The position numbers were made by a program, and so were the translations under genes. A stretch of DNA of 64,000 nt from Bacteroidales bacterium UBA4331 (lineage in GTDB: Bacteria > Bacteroidota > Bacteroidia > Bacteroidales > Paludibacteraceae). The notes under the pieces were generated by a model. The model was given only the letters and a program-made list of their open reading frames with translations, was not told the origin of the DNA and searched no databases. Below are positions 1 to 6,900 of this stretch, in pieces; position 1 is the stretch's first letter, and each line of letters starts with the position of its first letter. The stretch covers positions 1 through 64,000 of the forward strand of contig DGTR01000020.1 of assembly GCA_002394395.1 (NCBI GenBank), given 5' to 3'.

Positions 1-340
1 CGCCGCCGAGGGCGATGATGCACTCTGCATGGCTCTCTATCGCTAATTGACGGCCTGCCTCAATGATAGCTATGTTCGGTTCGGTATGAATGTCATCATA
101 AACGGAGTAACTTATTTGAGCCGCTTCCAACGAATCAGTAATCGCTTTGGCATACCCAAGTCCGCTCAGTGTGCGGTCCGTGACCAACAGCACATGTTTG
201 TATCCGGCTTTTCGGCAGATCTCGCCTATCTGCGTTCGCGCAGCAAGTCCTTCCGTCACTTCCGGTTCCGGCAGCGGAATCGTGTGGATCACTTTGCCCG
301 GCAACCGGTGAATCTGTTTCCTGAAAAAATAGGTATTCAT
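1..340 (-). CDS. Iron-containing alcohol dehydrogenase, N-terminal part (cut by window edge)
   Basis: The leftward frame is open from an ATG at 340 to the window edge, giving about 113 residues. It starts MNTYFFRKQIHRLPGK and contains VLLVTDRTLSGLGYAKAI, DIHTEPNI and, at the very edge, ECIIALGG. This is the N-terminal dinucleotide-binding half of the iron-dependent alcohol dehydrogenase family: the 'D-x-H/P-E-P' loop, then the start of the G-G-G-S motif. The metal-binding histidines lie beyond the window, so substrate and metal cannot be judged. A consensus promoter lies 24 bases upstream of the start, so this is probably the first gene of its unit. A 71-residue frame on the same strand (135-350) is a shadow of this one. 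Confidence 0.85.
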   Translation of the reverse strand, partial: MNTYFFRKQIHRLPGKVIHTIPLPEPEVTEGLAARTQIGEICRKAGYKHVLLVTDRTLSGLGYAKAITDSLEAAQISYSVYDDIHTEPNIAIIEAGRQLAIESHAECIIALGG

Positions 341-363
341 GGTGTGTCAAAATAATTTGAGCG

Positions 364-395
364 CAAAGTTACTAAAAAAAATCCGAATGTGCAAA
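364..395 (-). promoter_or_regulatory. Bacteroidota-type promoter for the alcohol dehydrogenase
   Basis: Read leftward, TAACTTTG (371-364) is the -7 element TAnnTTTG. A TTG -33 box lies at 394-392 with the standard 20-bp spacer. The leader to the ATG is about 20 nt. Confidence 0.75.
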
Positions 396-412
396 TCTTT
401 TTATGTTTTAGC

Positions 413-442
413 AAAAAAAAGAGCACTCGCTTGGGAGTGCTC
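413..442 (-). terminator. Terminator of hsp20
   Basis: Inverted repeat GAGCACTC (421-428) / GAGTGCTC (435-442). On the minus strand it is followed by eight T's, directly after the hsp20 stop: a standard intrinsic terminator. Confidence 0.85.
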
Positions 443-464
443 CGATTTTAGGAAACATGTTTTG

Positions 465-911
465 TTATGAGATGGCGATTTGGCGTCCGGTCTTGCCTTC
501 TTCGCGTTGGATCTTCGGCAGGTCGATAGTCAAGATACCATCTTCGACTTTCGCGCTGATCTTCGACTCATCCACATTGTCCGGCAAGGTGTACTTCTGT
601 TCGAAGTTCGTGTATGCAAACTCGCGTCTCAAGTAGTGCGAATGTTTGTCTTCTTCCTTGTGTTCGAACTTGTTCTCGATGGCGACACAGAGGTTGTGAT
701 CCTCATCGACGTGTACTCTGCAGTACTCTTTCTTAACGCCCGGAGCAGCCAGTTCGACTACATAGTTGTGCTCGTTCTCTTTGACGTTAACCGAAGGCGC
801 CACATTGCTTGCCGTGTTCAGTATGTCATTGTTCAAAAACTCATCAAATACGGTCGGGAACCATCCGTTTGTCGGCAGCCAACTGTTTCTACGACACATT
901 GCATTTTTCAT
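465..911 (-). CDS. Small heat shock protein Hsp20 (alpha-crystallin domain)
   Basis: ATP-independent cytosolic holdase of about 148 residues. The alpha-crystallin domain fills residues ~35-148: VNVKENEHNYVVELAAPGV, then a central region, and the closing beta strand VEDGILTIDLPKI. The final strand carries the family's (G)-I-L-T-I signature. The ATG at 911 is preferred because GGAGG lies 7 nt upstream, an unusually good Shine-Dalgarno for this phylum. A TTG two codons earlier is too close to that site. The gene stands alone between a terminator and a 380-bp upstream region with repeated boxes, which suggests individual stress regulation. I infer no specific client. Confidence 0.92.
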   Translation of the reverse strand: MKNAMCRRNSWLPTNGWFPTVFDEFLNNDILNTASNVAPSVNVKENEHNYVVELAAPGVKKEYCRVHVDEDHNLCVAIENKFEHKEEDKHSHYLRREFAYTNFEQKYTLPDNVDESKISAKVEDGILTIDLPKIQREEGKTGRQIAIS

Positions 912-946
912 AATCAATCCTCCAAATTTAGTTAAACAATGTTTAA

Positions 947-991
947 CGTAGTTTGCGTAGCTTACGTGTTTTGCGTAGTATGCGTAGTTGC
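947..991. repeat. Five degenerate 9-bp tandem repeats upstream of hsp20
   Basis: Consecutive 9-mers ACGTAGTTT, GCGTAGCTT, ACGTGTTTT, GCGTAGTAT, GCGTAGTTG. They belong to the general micro-tandem repeat phenomenon of this window. They lie between hsp20 and its candidate operator boxes, so they would be in or near the 5' leader. Confidence 0.7.
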
Positions 992-1040
992 GTTTTCACC
1001 CGAAGAGAGGCAATAAATGTGCCAGGCCCCAAAACTCTGC

Positions 1041-1091
1041 CAATTTGTCCACTTTTCGTGACAATTTGTCCACATCCTGCAAGTTTGTCAT
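1041..1091. promoter_or_regulatory. Three CAATTTGTC-type boxes, candidate hsp20 operator
   Basis: CAATTTGTCCAC occurs at 1041-1052 and 1062-1073, exactly 21 bp apart (two helical turns). A diverged CAAGTTTGTCAT follows at 1080-1091. The middle box is part of a near-palindrome, TGACAA-T-TTGTCC. Phased copies upstream of a heat-shock gene suggest binding by a dimeric regulator. No regulator is identified. Confidence 0.4.
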
Positions 1092-1186
1092 GTCTTGCGG
1101 AAGACTATCCAATCCGATGAAATATCATACAAATATATCTCAATTTAAACAAAAACGCATTAAAATTGCATTTTTTTTCAAAAAAA

Positions 1187-1218
1187 TTTGGTCATGTCAA
1201 AAAAAAGCAGTACCTTTG
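1187..1218 (+). promoter_or_regulatory. Promoter of tRNA-Arg
   Basis: TTTG (1187-1190), 20-bp spacer, TACCTTTG (1211-1218). It is a perfect match to the phylum's housekeeping promoter, about 78 bp before the mature tRNA. Confidence 0.75.
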
Positions 1219-1296
1219 CACTCGATTTCGCCCGAAGGACTATAATTGCCCTTTCCGGCGGAGGCTGCTTCTCCCTTTTAACGGGAGACCGCTCAG

Positions 1297-1370
1297 GGTC
1301 CATTAGCTCAACTGAATAGAGTACCACACTACGGATGTGGGGGTTGCAGGTTTGAATCCTGCATGGATCA
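1297..1370 (+). tRNA. tRNA-Arg (anticodon ACG)
   Basis: The acceptor arm GGTCCAT (1297-1303) pairs with ATGGATC (1363-1369), followed by discriminator A at 1370. The D arm contains AGCTCAACTGAATAGAG. The anticodon stem CCACA/TGTGG encloses loop CTACGGA, so the anticodon is ACG. The T arm is TTGCAGG-TTTGAAT-CCTGCAT-like. CCA is not encoded. The 3' end (1352-1370) is the core of a direct repeat bounding an integrated element, so this gene is the attachment site and is rebuilt by the insertion. Confidence 0.93.
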
Positions 1371-1371
1371 C
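1352..1371 (+). other. attL: 20-bp core at tRNA 3' end
   Basis: TTGAATCCTGCATGGATCAC, the last 19 bases of tRNA-Arg plus one base. It is repeated exactly at 6867-6886. Confidence 0.88.
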
Positions 1372-1377
1372 TTTTAT

Positions 1378-1418
1378 AAATCGTAAGTCGTTGAAAATAA
1401 ACGATTTACGATTTTTCT
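1378..1418 (+). terminator. Terminator now serving tRNA-Arg, supplied by the element
   Basis: Inverted repeat AAATCGTAA-g-TCGTT (1378-1392) / AACGA-t-TTACGATTT (1400-1414), followed by T's. It lies just inside the element's left end, so the interrupted tRNA keeps a terminator. The presumed original one is at 6901-6937. Confidence 0.65.
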
Positions 1419-1426
1419 TTTGTGGA

Positions 1427-1476
1427 TTTGCCCCACATTTGCCCCTACCTCCGCTATATTTAGGCACTTTTGCCCC
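1427..1476 (+). repeat. Left TTTGCCCC repeats, candidate integrase arm sites
   Basis: TTTGCCCC occurs at 1427, 1438 and 1469, in the same orientation as two copies at the other end (6733-6754). Such repeats near both ends of a tyrosine-integrase element are typical of arm-type binding sites. Their role here is inferred from position only. Confidence 0.5.
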
Positions 1477-1531
1477 TCTTTTGGGTGGTGGTCATTTAAG
1501 CCGCAGCCGCAGCAGTGTATATATACGAAAA

Positions 1532-1553
1532 AGCACCCACTTTTGCGGGTGCT
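1532..1553 (-). terminator. Terminator of the element's leftward operon
   Basis: AGCACCC (1532-1538) / GGGTGCT (1547-1553). On the minus strand it is followed by TTTTTC. It lies just downstream of the TerS-like gene. Confidence 0.7.
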
Positions 1554-1575
1554 CTCTAGGTGGTCTAGTGGTGCT

Positions 1576-1923
1576 CTAGCTATGTGGCATTATATCTGCA
1601 TAGCGTATAGGCTTGCCTTTACTGGTTAGGTCTACCTCTAGCTCTGCCTTTTCGCTCCAGCCTCTCTGCTTTCCTCTAGTCTTTAGGGCAAAGATTATAG
1701 CCGTAGTGTCTCCGGCTCGCATACGCTCTACCAGTGCGCTCTCTGCAAAATCTAGAAAAGCCTCTTTTGTTTCCTCTACAGCGGCGGCAAATTCCGGATC
1801 TTTCTTGCACCACTCGCAGAACGTGCTGCGGCTTAGTTTGTGCGCTTTGCACGTTTCAGTTAGGCTGCCTAGCGTCTCTCGATAGGTGGCTAGGATCGCC
1901 TGCTTTTGCTGTTTAGTGTACAT
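1576..1923 (-). CDS. Terminase small subunit-like HTH protein
   Basis: 115 residues. A helix-turn-helix lies at ~15-40 (LTETCKAHKLSRSTFCEWCK), followed by DPEFAAAVEETKEAFLDFAES and a helical segment ending RAGDTTAIIFALKTRGKQRGW. The order DNA-binding HTH, acidic helix, then 'DTTAIIFALKTRGK.RGW' is that of small terminase subunits, which recognise phage DNA for packaging. No large subunit is present. In satellites a lone TerS can redirect a helper phage's packaging motor, which would fit this element. It could also be a plain HTH regulator. It is the last gene of the leftward operon, followed by a terminator. Confidence 0.6.
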   Translation of the reverse strand: MYTKQQKQAILATYRETLGSLTETCKAHKLSRSTFCEWCKKDPEFAAAVEETKEAFLDFAESALVERMRAGDTTAIIFALKTRGKQRGWSEKAELEVDLTSKGKPIRYADIMPHS

Positions 1924-2026
1924 AGTTTTTTAGTAGTTCGATTTGTACAATTATACAATACTGCTGCGGCTCTTTCTATAGCCTAGCCGCTTTTGGCTAG
2001 TGGCTTTGGTTGTTTCTTTGTTGCGG

Positions 2027-2554
2027 CTAGGTTGTTAGCCTCCTATATAGCTCTAGGTACTCCGGAAAGTTATGCACAAATTCGTATATACCCCCAGCGG
2101 CTCTATATTCAGCCTGCACTTGCAGTTGATCGGTGCGCGGTCTATCCGTTCCGGCTTTTATCTCCAGCTGTACTGCTTTGCCTGCTATGATCGCGGATAT
2201 ATCGGCCATGCCTTTGCGGGCACTTGTGGTGCGATATTGCCCGCGTGTGGGGTCATATACTCCGGTGGTGTTCACTCGCGCAGCAAAATAGCCGTGAAAC
2301 TCTAGGTGTGCTATAATAGCGCGTGTGAGGCTGTTTGCGTCTTTGTCGCTAAAGTGGGTGCGTGCTAGGCACTCCGGCGGGATCTTTGGAAACTTTAGCG
2401 CCTGCGCTGCATTGTAGGCTGTTTCAAACTCCACTAGCTCTGCTGGCTTTGTGTATCGCTTTGCCGGTTTCGCTGCTTTGGGCTTTTTAGCCGCAGCGGG
2501 GCGGCGGTGGTACATACCCCACAGCTCCCCTACTATTATTTCGTTACTGGCCAT
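2027..2554 (-). CDS. VRR-NUC domain nuclease
   Basis: 175 residues. The N-terminal ~45 residues are basic and Ala/Lys/Pro-rich (RRPAAAKKPKAAKPAKR), probably a disordered DNA-contacting tail. Residues ~80-170 match the VRR-NUC fold of the PD-(D/E)XK superfamily: TRAIIAHLEFHGYFAARVN, then the catalytic core G-M-A-D-I-S-A-I, then V-Q-L-E-I-K-A-G, then Q-L-Q. Stand-alone VRR-NUC proteins are common in phages and satellites, where they nick or process DNA structures. The ATG lies inside the end of the preceding gene (11-nt overlap), so translation is probably coupled. The target is unknown. Confidence 0.75.
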   Translation of the reverse strand: MASNEIIVGELWGMYHRRPAAAKKPKAAKPAKRYTKPAELVEFETAYNAAQALKFPKIPPECLARTHFSDKDANSLTRAIIAHLEFHGYFAARVNTTGVYDPTRGQYRTTSARKGMADISAIIAGKAVQLEIKAGTDRPRTDQLQVQAEYRAAGGIYEFVHNFPEYLELYRRLTT

Positions 2555-3332
2555 TGCAAAAATACTCTATGCGGTCTGCACCGCAGGTTTCTAGATATGT
2601 GGCTATATTGGCTTTGCTCGCTTTGCTCAATACCTCGCGTGCTGCGGCTGTGCATCGCACGCTCAATATGCGTGCGCCATCGTCACTAGCCATAGTAACG
2701 CCATATACCTCTAGCGCTCGGGTATCTCTACAGCCGCTAGCCTCTACAAAGTTGGCTGCGATCGCTAGCCCTGCACGTATGCTAGGGTCTGGCTCTACCA
2801 TTGCTTTTGCTGCGTAGGCTAGTGGGTGCTCTTTCTGCGCTGCTCTTTCATATACGCTGTGCAGTTCTCCGGCTTTCACTAGGTAGCCCTTGCGCAGCAA
2901 AGCTAGTCCTAGATCAAACTCTTTTATAGCTCCATCGGTCGCAAGGTTCGCTAGAACCTGCTTTGCATTGCTTTGACTTGTATTGTTATTGTCTTGTATT
3001 GTATTGCTTTGTAAGGGGCTGCTAGTACCTGCTAGGGTCTGCTCGGTGCTGTTAGGTATTGCTTTTGCTCCGTTCTCCCTGCGTCTATCGTTATTCTCTC
3101 TGCGCTCCTCGCATAGTTCCTCTAGATCTCCCTCATAGCATGCTATAGCTACAGCCGCAGCCGGCGAAAGTCTCTGCGCGTCCGGCATCTCTGCTGCTCC
3201 ATATACTTTGGCTAGTTGGTAGTCTATAAAATACTCATATAAGCCGCAGCGTTCAGCCTCATTAGGTACTGCTTTGCGTATTCCTCGCACCCACTTTTCG
3301 TATATATGTGCGTGTGGTCTCGCTTTGCTCAT
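2544..3332 (-). CDS. Element protein of unknown function, DUF6291-like N-terminus
   Basis: 262 residues, no signal peptide or membrane span. The N-terminal ~95 residues (YEKWVRGIRKAVPNEAERCGLYEYFIDYQL ... CEERRENNDRRRENGAK, written here in two parts) have the helical layout and basic 'NNRRREN' end that I associate with DUF6291 proteins of Bacteroidota phages and mobile elements. A Ser/Thr/Asn-rich linker (~95-130) leads to an Ala-rich helical half. DUF6291 proteins often sit where a replication protein would be, but I see no helicase, primase or nuclease motif. It lies between the excisionase-like gene and the nuclease in one operon. The family assignment is tentative. Confidence 0.5.
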   Translation of the reverse strand: MSKARPHAHIYEKWVRGIRKAVPNEAERCGLYEYFIDYQLAKVYGAAEMPDAQRLSPAAAVAIACYEGDLEELCEERRENNDRRRENGAKAIPNSTEQTLAGTSSPLQSNTIQDNNNTSQSNAKQVLANLATDGAIKEFDLGLALLRKGYLVKAGELHSVYERAAQKEHPLAYAAKAMVEPDPSIRAGLAIAANFVEASGCRDTRALEVYGVTMASDDGARILSVRCTAAAREVLSKASKANIATYLETCGADRIEYFCNGQ

Positions 3333-3375
3333 AGTTCTAATAGTTTTGATTAGTTAGTACTCATTTTGATTAGAT

Positions 3376-3663
3376 CTACTTGCGCACTCCCTTTATGCGC
3401 TTTACGTCCGAAAGCCAGTAGAAACACTTTGCACCCACTTTGACCGGTACGAGATAGTTCTCACGTCCCCAGCGCCAAAGGGTGCTGCGATCTACTCCCA
3501 GCATAGTAGCTGCCTGCGTGGGTGTTATCTGCATATCGGCCTGCTCGCGCTCTAGGCGCTCTGCGGTCTCTGCTGCGATAGTGTTTGCAAACTCTTTGAG
3601 GTCTTTGGCATCTACTACCAGTAGTGCGCCGTTTTCGTTTTTCAAAATCTCTGCTATATTCAT
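3376..3663 (-). CDS. Excisionase-like winged HTH protein
   Basis: 95 residues from the ATG at 3663; a GTG at 3681 would add six residues. The C-terminal half, MQITPTQAATMLGVDRSTLWRWG, followed by the wing VPVKVGAKCFYWLSDVKRI, is the MerR/Xis-type domain used by recombination directionality factors and element regulators in Bacteroidota. The N-terminus is a short helix, probably for oligomerisation. It is first in a unit with its own consensus promoter (3792-3823), separate from the integrase promoter. That arrangement would allow excision functions to be induced independently. A repressor role is equally possible. Confidence 0.7.
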   Translation of the reverse strand: MNIAEILKNENGALLVVDAKDLKEFANTIAAETAERLEREQADMQITPTQAATMLGVDRSTLWRWGRENYLVPVKVGAKCFYWLSDVKRIKGVRK

Positions 3664-3791
3664 ATTATTTGCTGCGGCCACTATAGGGGTGCTACTGGGG
3701 CACTGTTGCCCTCCTCCTCCCCTTTGGCTCGCTGGGTGGTTTCCGGTCGGTCCTACCTAGTAGCGGCGGCGGTGCTTTCCGAAAGCCGGTG

Positions 3792-3823
3792 CAAAAGTAC
3801 TACATTTGCAGCAGATATGCAAA
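3792..3823 (-). promoter_or_regulatory. Promoter of the excisionase-nuclease-TerS unit
   Basis: Leftward TACTTTTG (3799-3792), 20-bp spacer, TTG at 3822-3820. A leader of about 125 nt separates it from the ATG at 3663. Confidence 0.65.
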
Positions 3824-3912
3824 AAATAACTAGCCGCCTCTAACTGGTCGGCTAGAAACGGCTAGAAACGGCATAGAAGCCTGCAAAGATTTGCTACAAA
3901 ATCGTAGAAAAT

Positions 3913-4794
3913 CTATAGATCTGCGGGTATGTATATATCTGAGGGGATAGGTCTTTTAGGGTGTCTCTCCGGTTGTAGATATTGGGCTATGCTCTCCCAC
4001 TTTCCGCACTCCGGAAACTCTGCGGCAAAAGCCTGCGGTTTTGGGTACATAGTTATGTATTGCTTTTCGCGTAGTGCTATTATGTGCGCAGCCACAAAAG
4101 CACCCCCTCTGCCATCTATTTGTGCGTGCAGCCACTCTATTAGTGCTGCTTTGTCTTTGGCTTTAGCGCTCACTATATCGCTAAATAGCGCCGGTGCTGC
4201 GGCTCTCCTCTGCTGCGGCTTGGCTAGGTTCTCCAGTGCTGCGGCTATTGTCTCTCGATCTACTAGGCTGGCTAGGATCTCCGGCGCGTCCTCTGCTGGG
4301 TGTGGGTGTTTGCAGTGTGCAGCTACTAGCGCTGTCTGCGTGCGCTCTGCGTGTGTTAGATCTCTACGCTCTAGCAGTAAAGCCGCAGCGTCCTCGATAG
4401 GCTGCTGCACGCTCTCCCAGCGGGTGTGCCAGTTCTCCAGCCATTTAGCCGCAGCCTCTGCGGTGTCTAGTCTCTCGATAGCCATCTGCATCGCATAGCC
4501 GTAGGCATGATAGAAAGCGCGCAGCCACTCCCACAAGTTCCGCAGCGGGTGGTGGTGGCTGGTGCAGTAGTTCGCTAGCTGTAGGCCATATATAGGGCAC
4601 TGCGCAGCCTCCGGTGCAGCGGCTACTAGGTGCAGCGCAATATGTGCGCGGCTGTTTCCGGATAAGCCGCAGCGGTCTAGGTCTGCTGCTAGATACTCTG
4701 CGCCAGTTCTATAGGCGCTTGCTGCGCAGTGAGGGCGCAGGATCTCTAGGCATACGCGCACTGCGTCTAGGTCATTTAGTTTGCTATAGTCCAT
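3913..4794 (-). CDS. Element protein of unknown function (293 aa)
   Basis: Soluble, Ala-rich, mostly helical protein without a recognisable catalytic motif. Visible features are clustered His/Cys in YCTSHHHPLRNLWEWLRAFYHAYG (~90-115, given for location), a long amphipathic middle, and an ordered C-terminal region FVAAHIIALREKQYITMYPKPQAFAAEF (~235-262). Such C-terminal arrangements occur in uncharacterised genes of Bacteroidota integrative elements (DUF6043-like), but I would not assign the family on sight. It sits between the excisionase promoter and the 77-residue gene downstream of the integrase. The bias toward CTAG and Ala codons matches the rest of the element. Confidence 0.45.
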   Translation of the reverse strand: MDYSKLNDLDAVRVCLEILRPHCAASAYRTGAEYLAADLDRCGLSGNSRAHIALHLVAAAPEAAQCPIYGLQLANYCTSHHHPLRNLWEWLRAFYHAYGYAMQMAIERLDTAEAAAKWLENWHTRWESVQQPIEDAAALLLERRDLTHAERTQTALVAAHCKHPHPAEDAPEILASLVDRETIAAALENLAKPQQRRAAAPALFSDIVSAKAKDKAALIEWLHAQIDGRGGAFVAAHIIALREKQYITMYPKPQAFAAEFPECGKWESIAQYLQPERHPKRPIPSDIYIPADL

Positions 4795-4910
4795 AGGTCT
4801 CTATTTTGTTGCGTCTGCTGCATTTTCTTTTGCGGGCTGGGTGTTTTATCGGCTAGCCTCCAAATAGGCTTGCAGGTGGCTTTGTGTGGTGGTTCTCGCA
4901 GCGGCTCTAA

Positions 4911-4948
4911 AGTAATTATTTTAATTAGTTTATAATTATTTTGATTAC
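4911..4948. repeat. AT-rich direct repeat in element intergenic region
   Basis: TAATTATTTTAATTA and TAATTATTTTGATTA occur about 20 bp apart between two element genes (gap 4795-5002). A related TTTTGATTAG pair lies at 3344 and 3364. They may be operators or A-rich translation enhancers; nothing else is seen in this gap. Confidence 0.35.
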
Positions 4949-5002
4949 CGGCTAGGCTATACCTCCCCTGCAGCCGTTCACATACCCAGTGCGCCTGCTA
5001 TC

Positions 5003-5236
5003 CTACTTTGCTGTTATACCATCTTTGAAAGCTAAAGCAGACAAGATAGTAGCCCCTAGTATAGGCGCAAGCCCTCTTTGATAGTCTGAGTAGAGGCGGG
5101 CTGCGGTCTCTGCCTCCTTGCTATTCTCTCCATAGTTCTCTGCTACTACACTATAGAGGCGATCTGCTGCTGTTTGCACCTCTTTTGCTGCGGCTAGCAG
5201 TTTGTTAGCCTCGCTGTCTAAAATTGTGTGTGTCAT
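5003..5236 (-). CDS. Small helical element protein (77 aa)
   Basis: Starts MTHTILDSEANKLLAAAKEV. It is predicted to form two long helices (residues ~8-35 and ~40-60) with a slightly hydrophobic C-terminus (APILGATILSALAF). No family is recognised. It follows the integrase by 31 nt on the same strand, so it is probably in the integrase transcript. Size and position would suit a small accessory or antirepressor-type protein, but that is only context. Confidence 0.5.
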   Translation of the reverse strand: MTHTILDSEANKLLAAAKEVQTAADRLYSVVAENYGENSKEAETAARLYSDYQRGLAPILGATILSALAFKDGITAK

Positions 5237-5267
5237 TGTGTTTGTGTATTTTGTTTGTAATTATATA

Positions 5268-6668
5268 CTATCTAGCAGGCTGCGCCTCCTCGATTAGTTC
5301 TAGATCTGCACCCACTTTATAGGCTGGCTGGCGAAAAGCTACACACATAAGCGCAAAGCGATCTGCGCGCTCTAGGTTTGTATAGCGTTTCACTGCCTCG
5401 CTATTCTCACTATGCAAGCCGGCTGCATATTCATTTATCTGCACTTTGTTCAGCATATCTACGTGCGTTTTGCGGGCTAGTTTGCTGCTGCCAAATTCAT
5501 ATAGCGGGCGGTACTCATTAGTTCCGGTCTCTGCGTTGTACTTTGTTACTTTGCGATCTATTCCGCAAGCTTTTAGCAGGTCTTTTATTTTGGCATTGTA
5601 GCCACTAGCGCCGTAGCGGTTGCGCAGGATCGGAAACGAAAAGCCGCAGCCCTTTATGATATCTAGCGCATAGCGCATGATAGGTGTCTCTACCTCGCTA
5701 TAGTCTGCTGCAGCCTCTGCGGTCTTTTCCGGCAAATAGTGGATATAAGCAAAGCCGCTGGGATCTACTGCTATGTTGTCCATAGATAGGCGCGCAAAGT
5801 CTCCCAGCCTACAGCCGAAAGCGCACTGCACTACAAAAGCGCTGCGGGTCTCCTCCAGTTTCGCTGGGATCTTTGCAGATAGTACGCGCTGCAGTTCCTC
5901 TGCTACTAGGTATATAGGCGCATCGTATTTCTCGCGCAGTACTTTGCGCGTGTGCTCTTTGCCTAGCCTCCGGAAAGGGTTTGCGTCTATCTCCCCAGCG
6001 TCCTCTAGTGCTGTGAAAAACGTGCGCAGCATCTTTAGCTTGGTAGCTGCTGTGTTATCGGATCTGCGCTCCGTTGGTATGTCGATAGTCTTGCAGTCTG
6101 CGTACAGCTGCGGCCAGTCTGCTGTATAGCGGTATTCGTCTAGCACGAAAGCGCGAAAGTCCATAAGCACCGGCGCAGTCACTTGCGCGGGTGTTATGTC
6201 TATACGATTAGTAACTACTAGAAAGCGGCGCAGTATTCTAGCCACTACGCTATAGTGTCTGCCTCGCGCATTGCCTATCAGTCCATCGCGCTCGCTGTCT
6301 GCTATGTACTTTTGGAAACGCTCTAGCAGGGTGCGCGGCTGTCCGGTCTCTATATTGGGGCGCTTTATGCGCTCTATATAGGTGTGCAGCGTTTCGCCGG
6401 TCATTGGCGCACCATCGGCGCGCATAGCTGCATAGGCTGCGGATATGATCCGGCGCTCCTCGCGGATATCGGCTACTAGTTCCGGATCATATTTGCTCAC
6501 GTGCTTTGCCGGTTCGCCGGTGTTATCCAGTTTCGCTAGGTCTCGCAGATCTGCTACTATGTCGCTGGGGTGTGTTAGGTCACACTTGCGGCCATCTTTT
6601 AGACGAAAGCGCAGGCGGATAGTGCCGGTGCTCTTTGTAGTCCTCAATTTTAGCGTTACTTTTTCCAT
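5268..6668 (-). CDS. Tyrosine-family integrase
   Basis: 466 residues catalysing site-specific recombination between the tRNA-Arg attachment sites. The order is N-terminal arm-binding region (1-~110, with the Bacteroidota 'LRTTKSTGTIRLRFRLKDGR' start), SAM-like core-binding domain (~120-235), and catalytic domain (~260-440). Catalytic residues visible: Arg in GCRLGDFARLSMDNI, Lys in PEKT, K-L-A-R-K-T-H (Lys in place of the usual His of HxxR), and GLHSENSEAVKRYTNL with the nucleophilic Tyr. It lies at the right end facing inward, next to attR, with its own promoter (6699-6730) and likely arm repeats between. It has the length typical of Bacteroidota integrases and appears intact. Confidence 0.92.
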   Translation of the reverse strand: MEKVTLKLRTTKSTGTIRLRFRLKDGRKCDLTHPSDIVADLRDLAKLDNTGEPAKHVSKYDPELVADIREERRIISAAYAAMRADGAPMTGETLHTYIERIKRPNIETGQPRTLLERFQKYIADSERDGLIGNARGRHYSVVARILRRFLVVTNRIDITPAQVTAPVLMDFRAFVLDEYRYTADWPQLYADCKTIDIPTERRSDNTAATKLKMLRTFFTALEDAGEIDANPFRRLGKEHTRKVLREKYDAPIYLVAEELQRVLSAKIPAKLEETRSAFVVQCAFGCRLGDFARLSMDNIAVDPSGFAYIHYLPEKTAEAAADYSEVETPIMRYALDIIKGCGFSFPILRNRYGASGYNAKIKDLLKACGIDRKVTKYNAETGTNEYRPLYEFGSSKLARKTHVDMLNKVQINEYAAGLHSENSEAVKRYTNLERADRFALMCVAFRQPAYKVGADLELIEEAQPAR

Positions 6669-6698
6669 CTCGATAGGGCTTTATTTCAAAAACTGGTG

Positions 6699-6730
6699 CA
6701 AAGGTACTGCTTTTTTTTGATATATGCAAG
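6699..6730 (-). promoter_or_regulatory. Promoter of the integrase
   Basis: Leftward TACCTTTG (6706-6699), 20-bp spacer, TTG at 6729-6727. The leader is about 30 nt. It lies next to the TTTGCCCC repeats, so integrase binding there could autoregulate. Confidence 0.65.
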
Positions 6731-6732
6731 AA

Positions 6733-6754
6733 TTTGCCCCACTTTTGCCCCACA
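6733..6754 (+). repeat. Right TTTGCCCCAC repeats, candidate integrase arm sites
   Basis: TTTGCCCCAC occurs at 6733-6742 and 6744-6753, in the same orientation as the left-end copies at 1427-1476. It is followed by two TTTTTTGCAA-like words (6755-6772). Confidence 0.5.
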
Positions 6755-6866
6755 TTTTTGCAATTTTTTGCAATAATTTTGAAAAAGCCTGCAAAAGTAC
6801 ATGCGCGTATATATGTAATATATAAGCAGTTACGATATTTTAGCGTATTTCAAAAGTATTGCAATA

Positions 6867-6886
6867 TTGAATCCTGCATGGATCAC
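6867..6886 (+). other. attR: second copy of the 20-bp core
   Basis: Exact repeat of 1352-1371. The upstream base differs, so the identity is exactly 20 bp. Confidence 0.88.
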
Positions 6887-6900
6887 AAAACGGAATAGAA

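Larger units (their letters stand above)
1352..6886. mobile_element. Integrated element in tRNA-Arg (phage-satellite-like)
   Basis: Identical 20-bp repeats (1352-1371 and 6867-6886) bound 5.5 kb holding seven leftward genes: integrase, a 77-residue protein, a 293-residue protein, excisionase-like HTH, a 262-residue protein, VRR-NUC nuclease and a TerS-like protein. The tetranucleotide CTAG is very common inside (about 20 copies in 1600-2820) and rare outside, so composition differs from the chromosome. There is no relaxase, conjugation, large terminase, capsid or replication initiator gene, so it cannot be a complete phage or conjugative element. An integrase plus a TerS-like gene in a few kb is reminiscent of phage-inducible islands; that classification is inference. 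Confidence 0.85.

Noticed and set aside
135..350. 71-residue leftward frame near the left edge
   Set aside because: It is an out-of-frame shadow of the alcohol dehydrogenase frame that runs to the window edge with recognisable motifs.
3682..3912. Extra gene between the excisionase-like gene and the 293-residue gene
   Set aside because: No convincing frame. The stretch holds a promoter and GC-rich sequence only.
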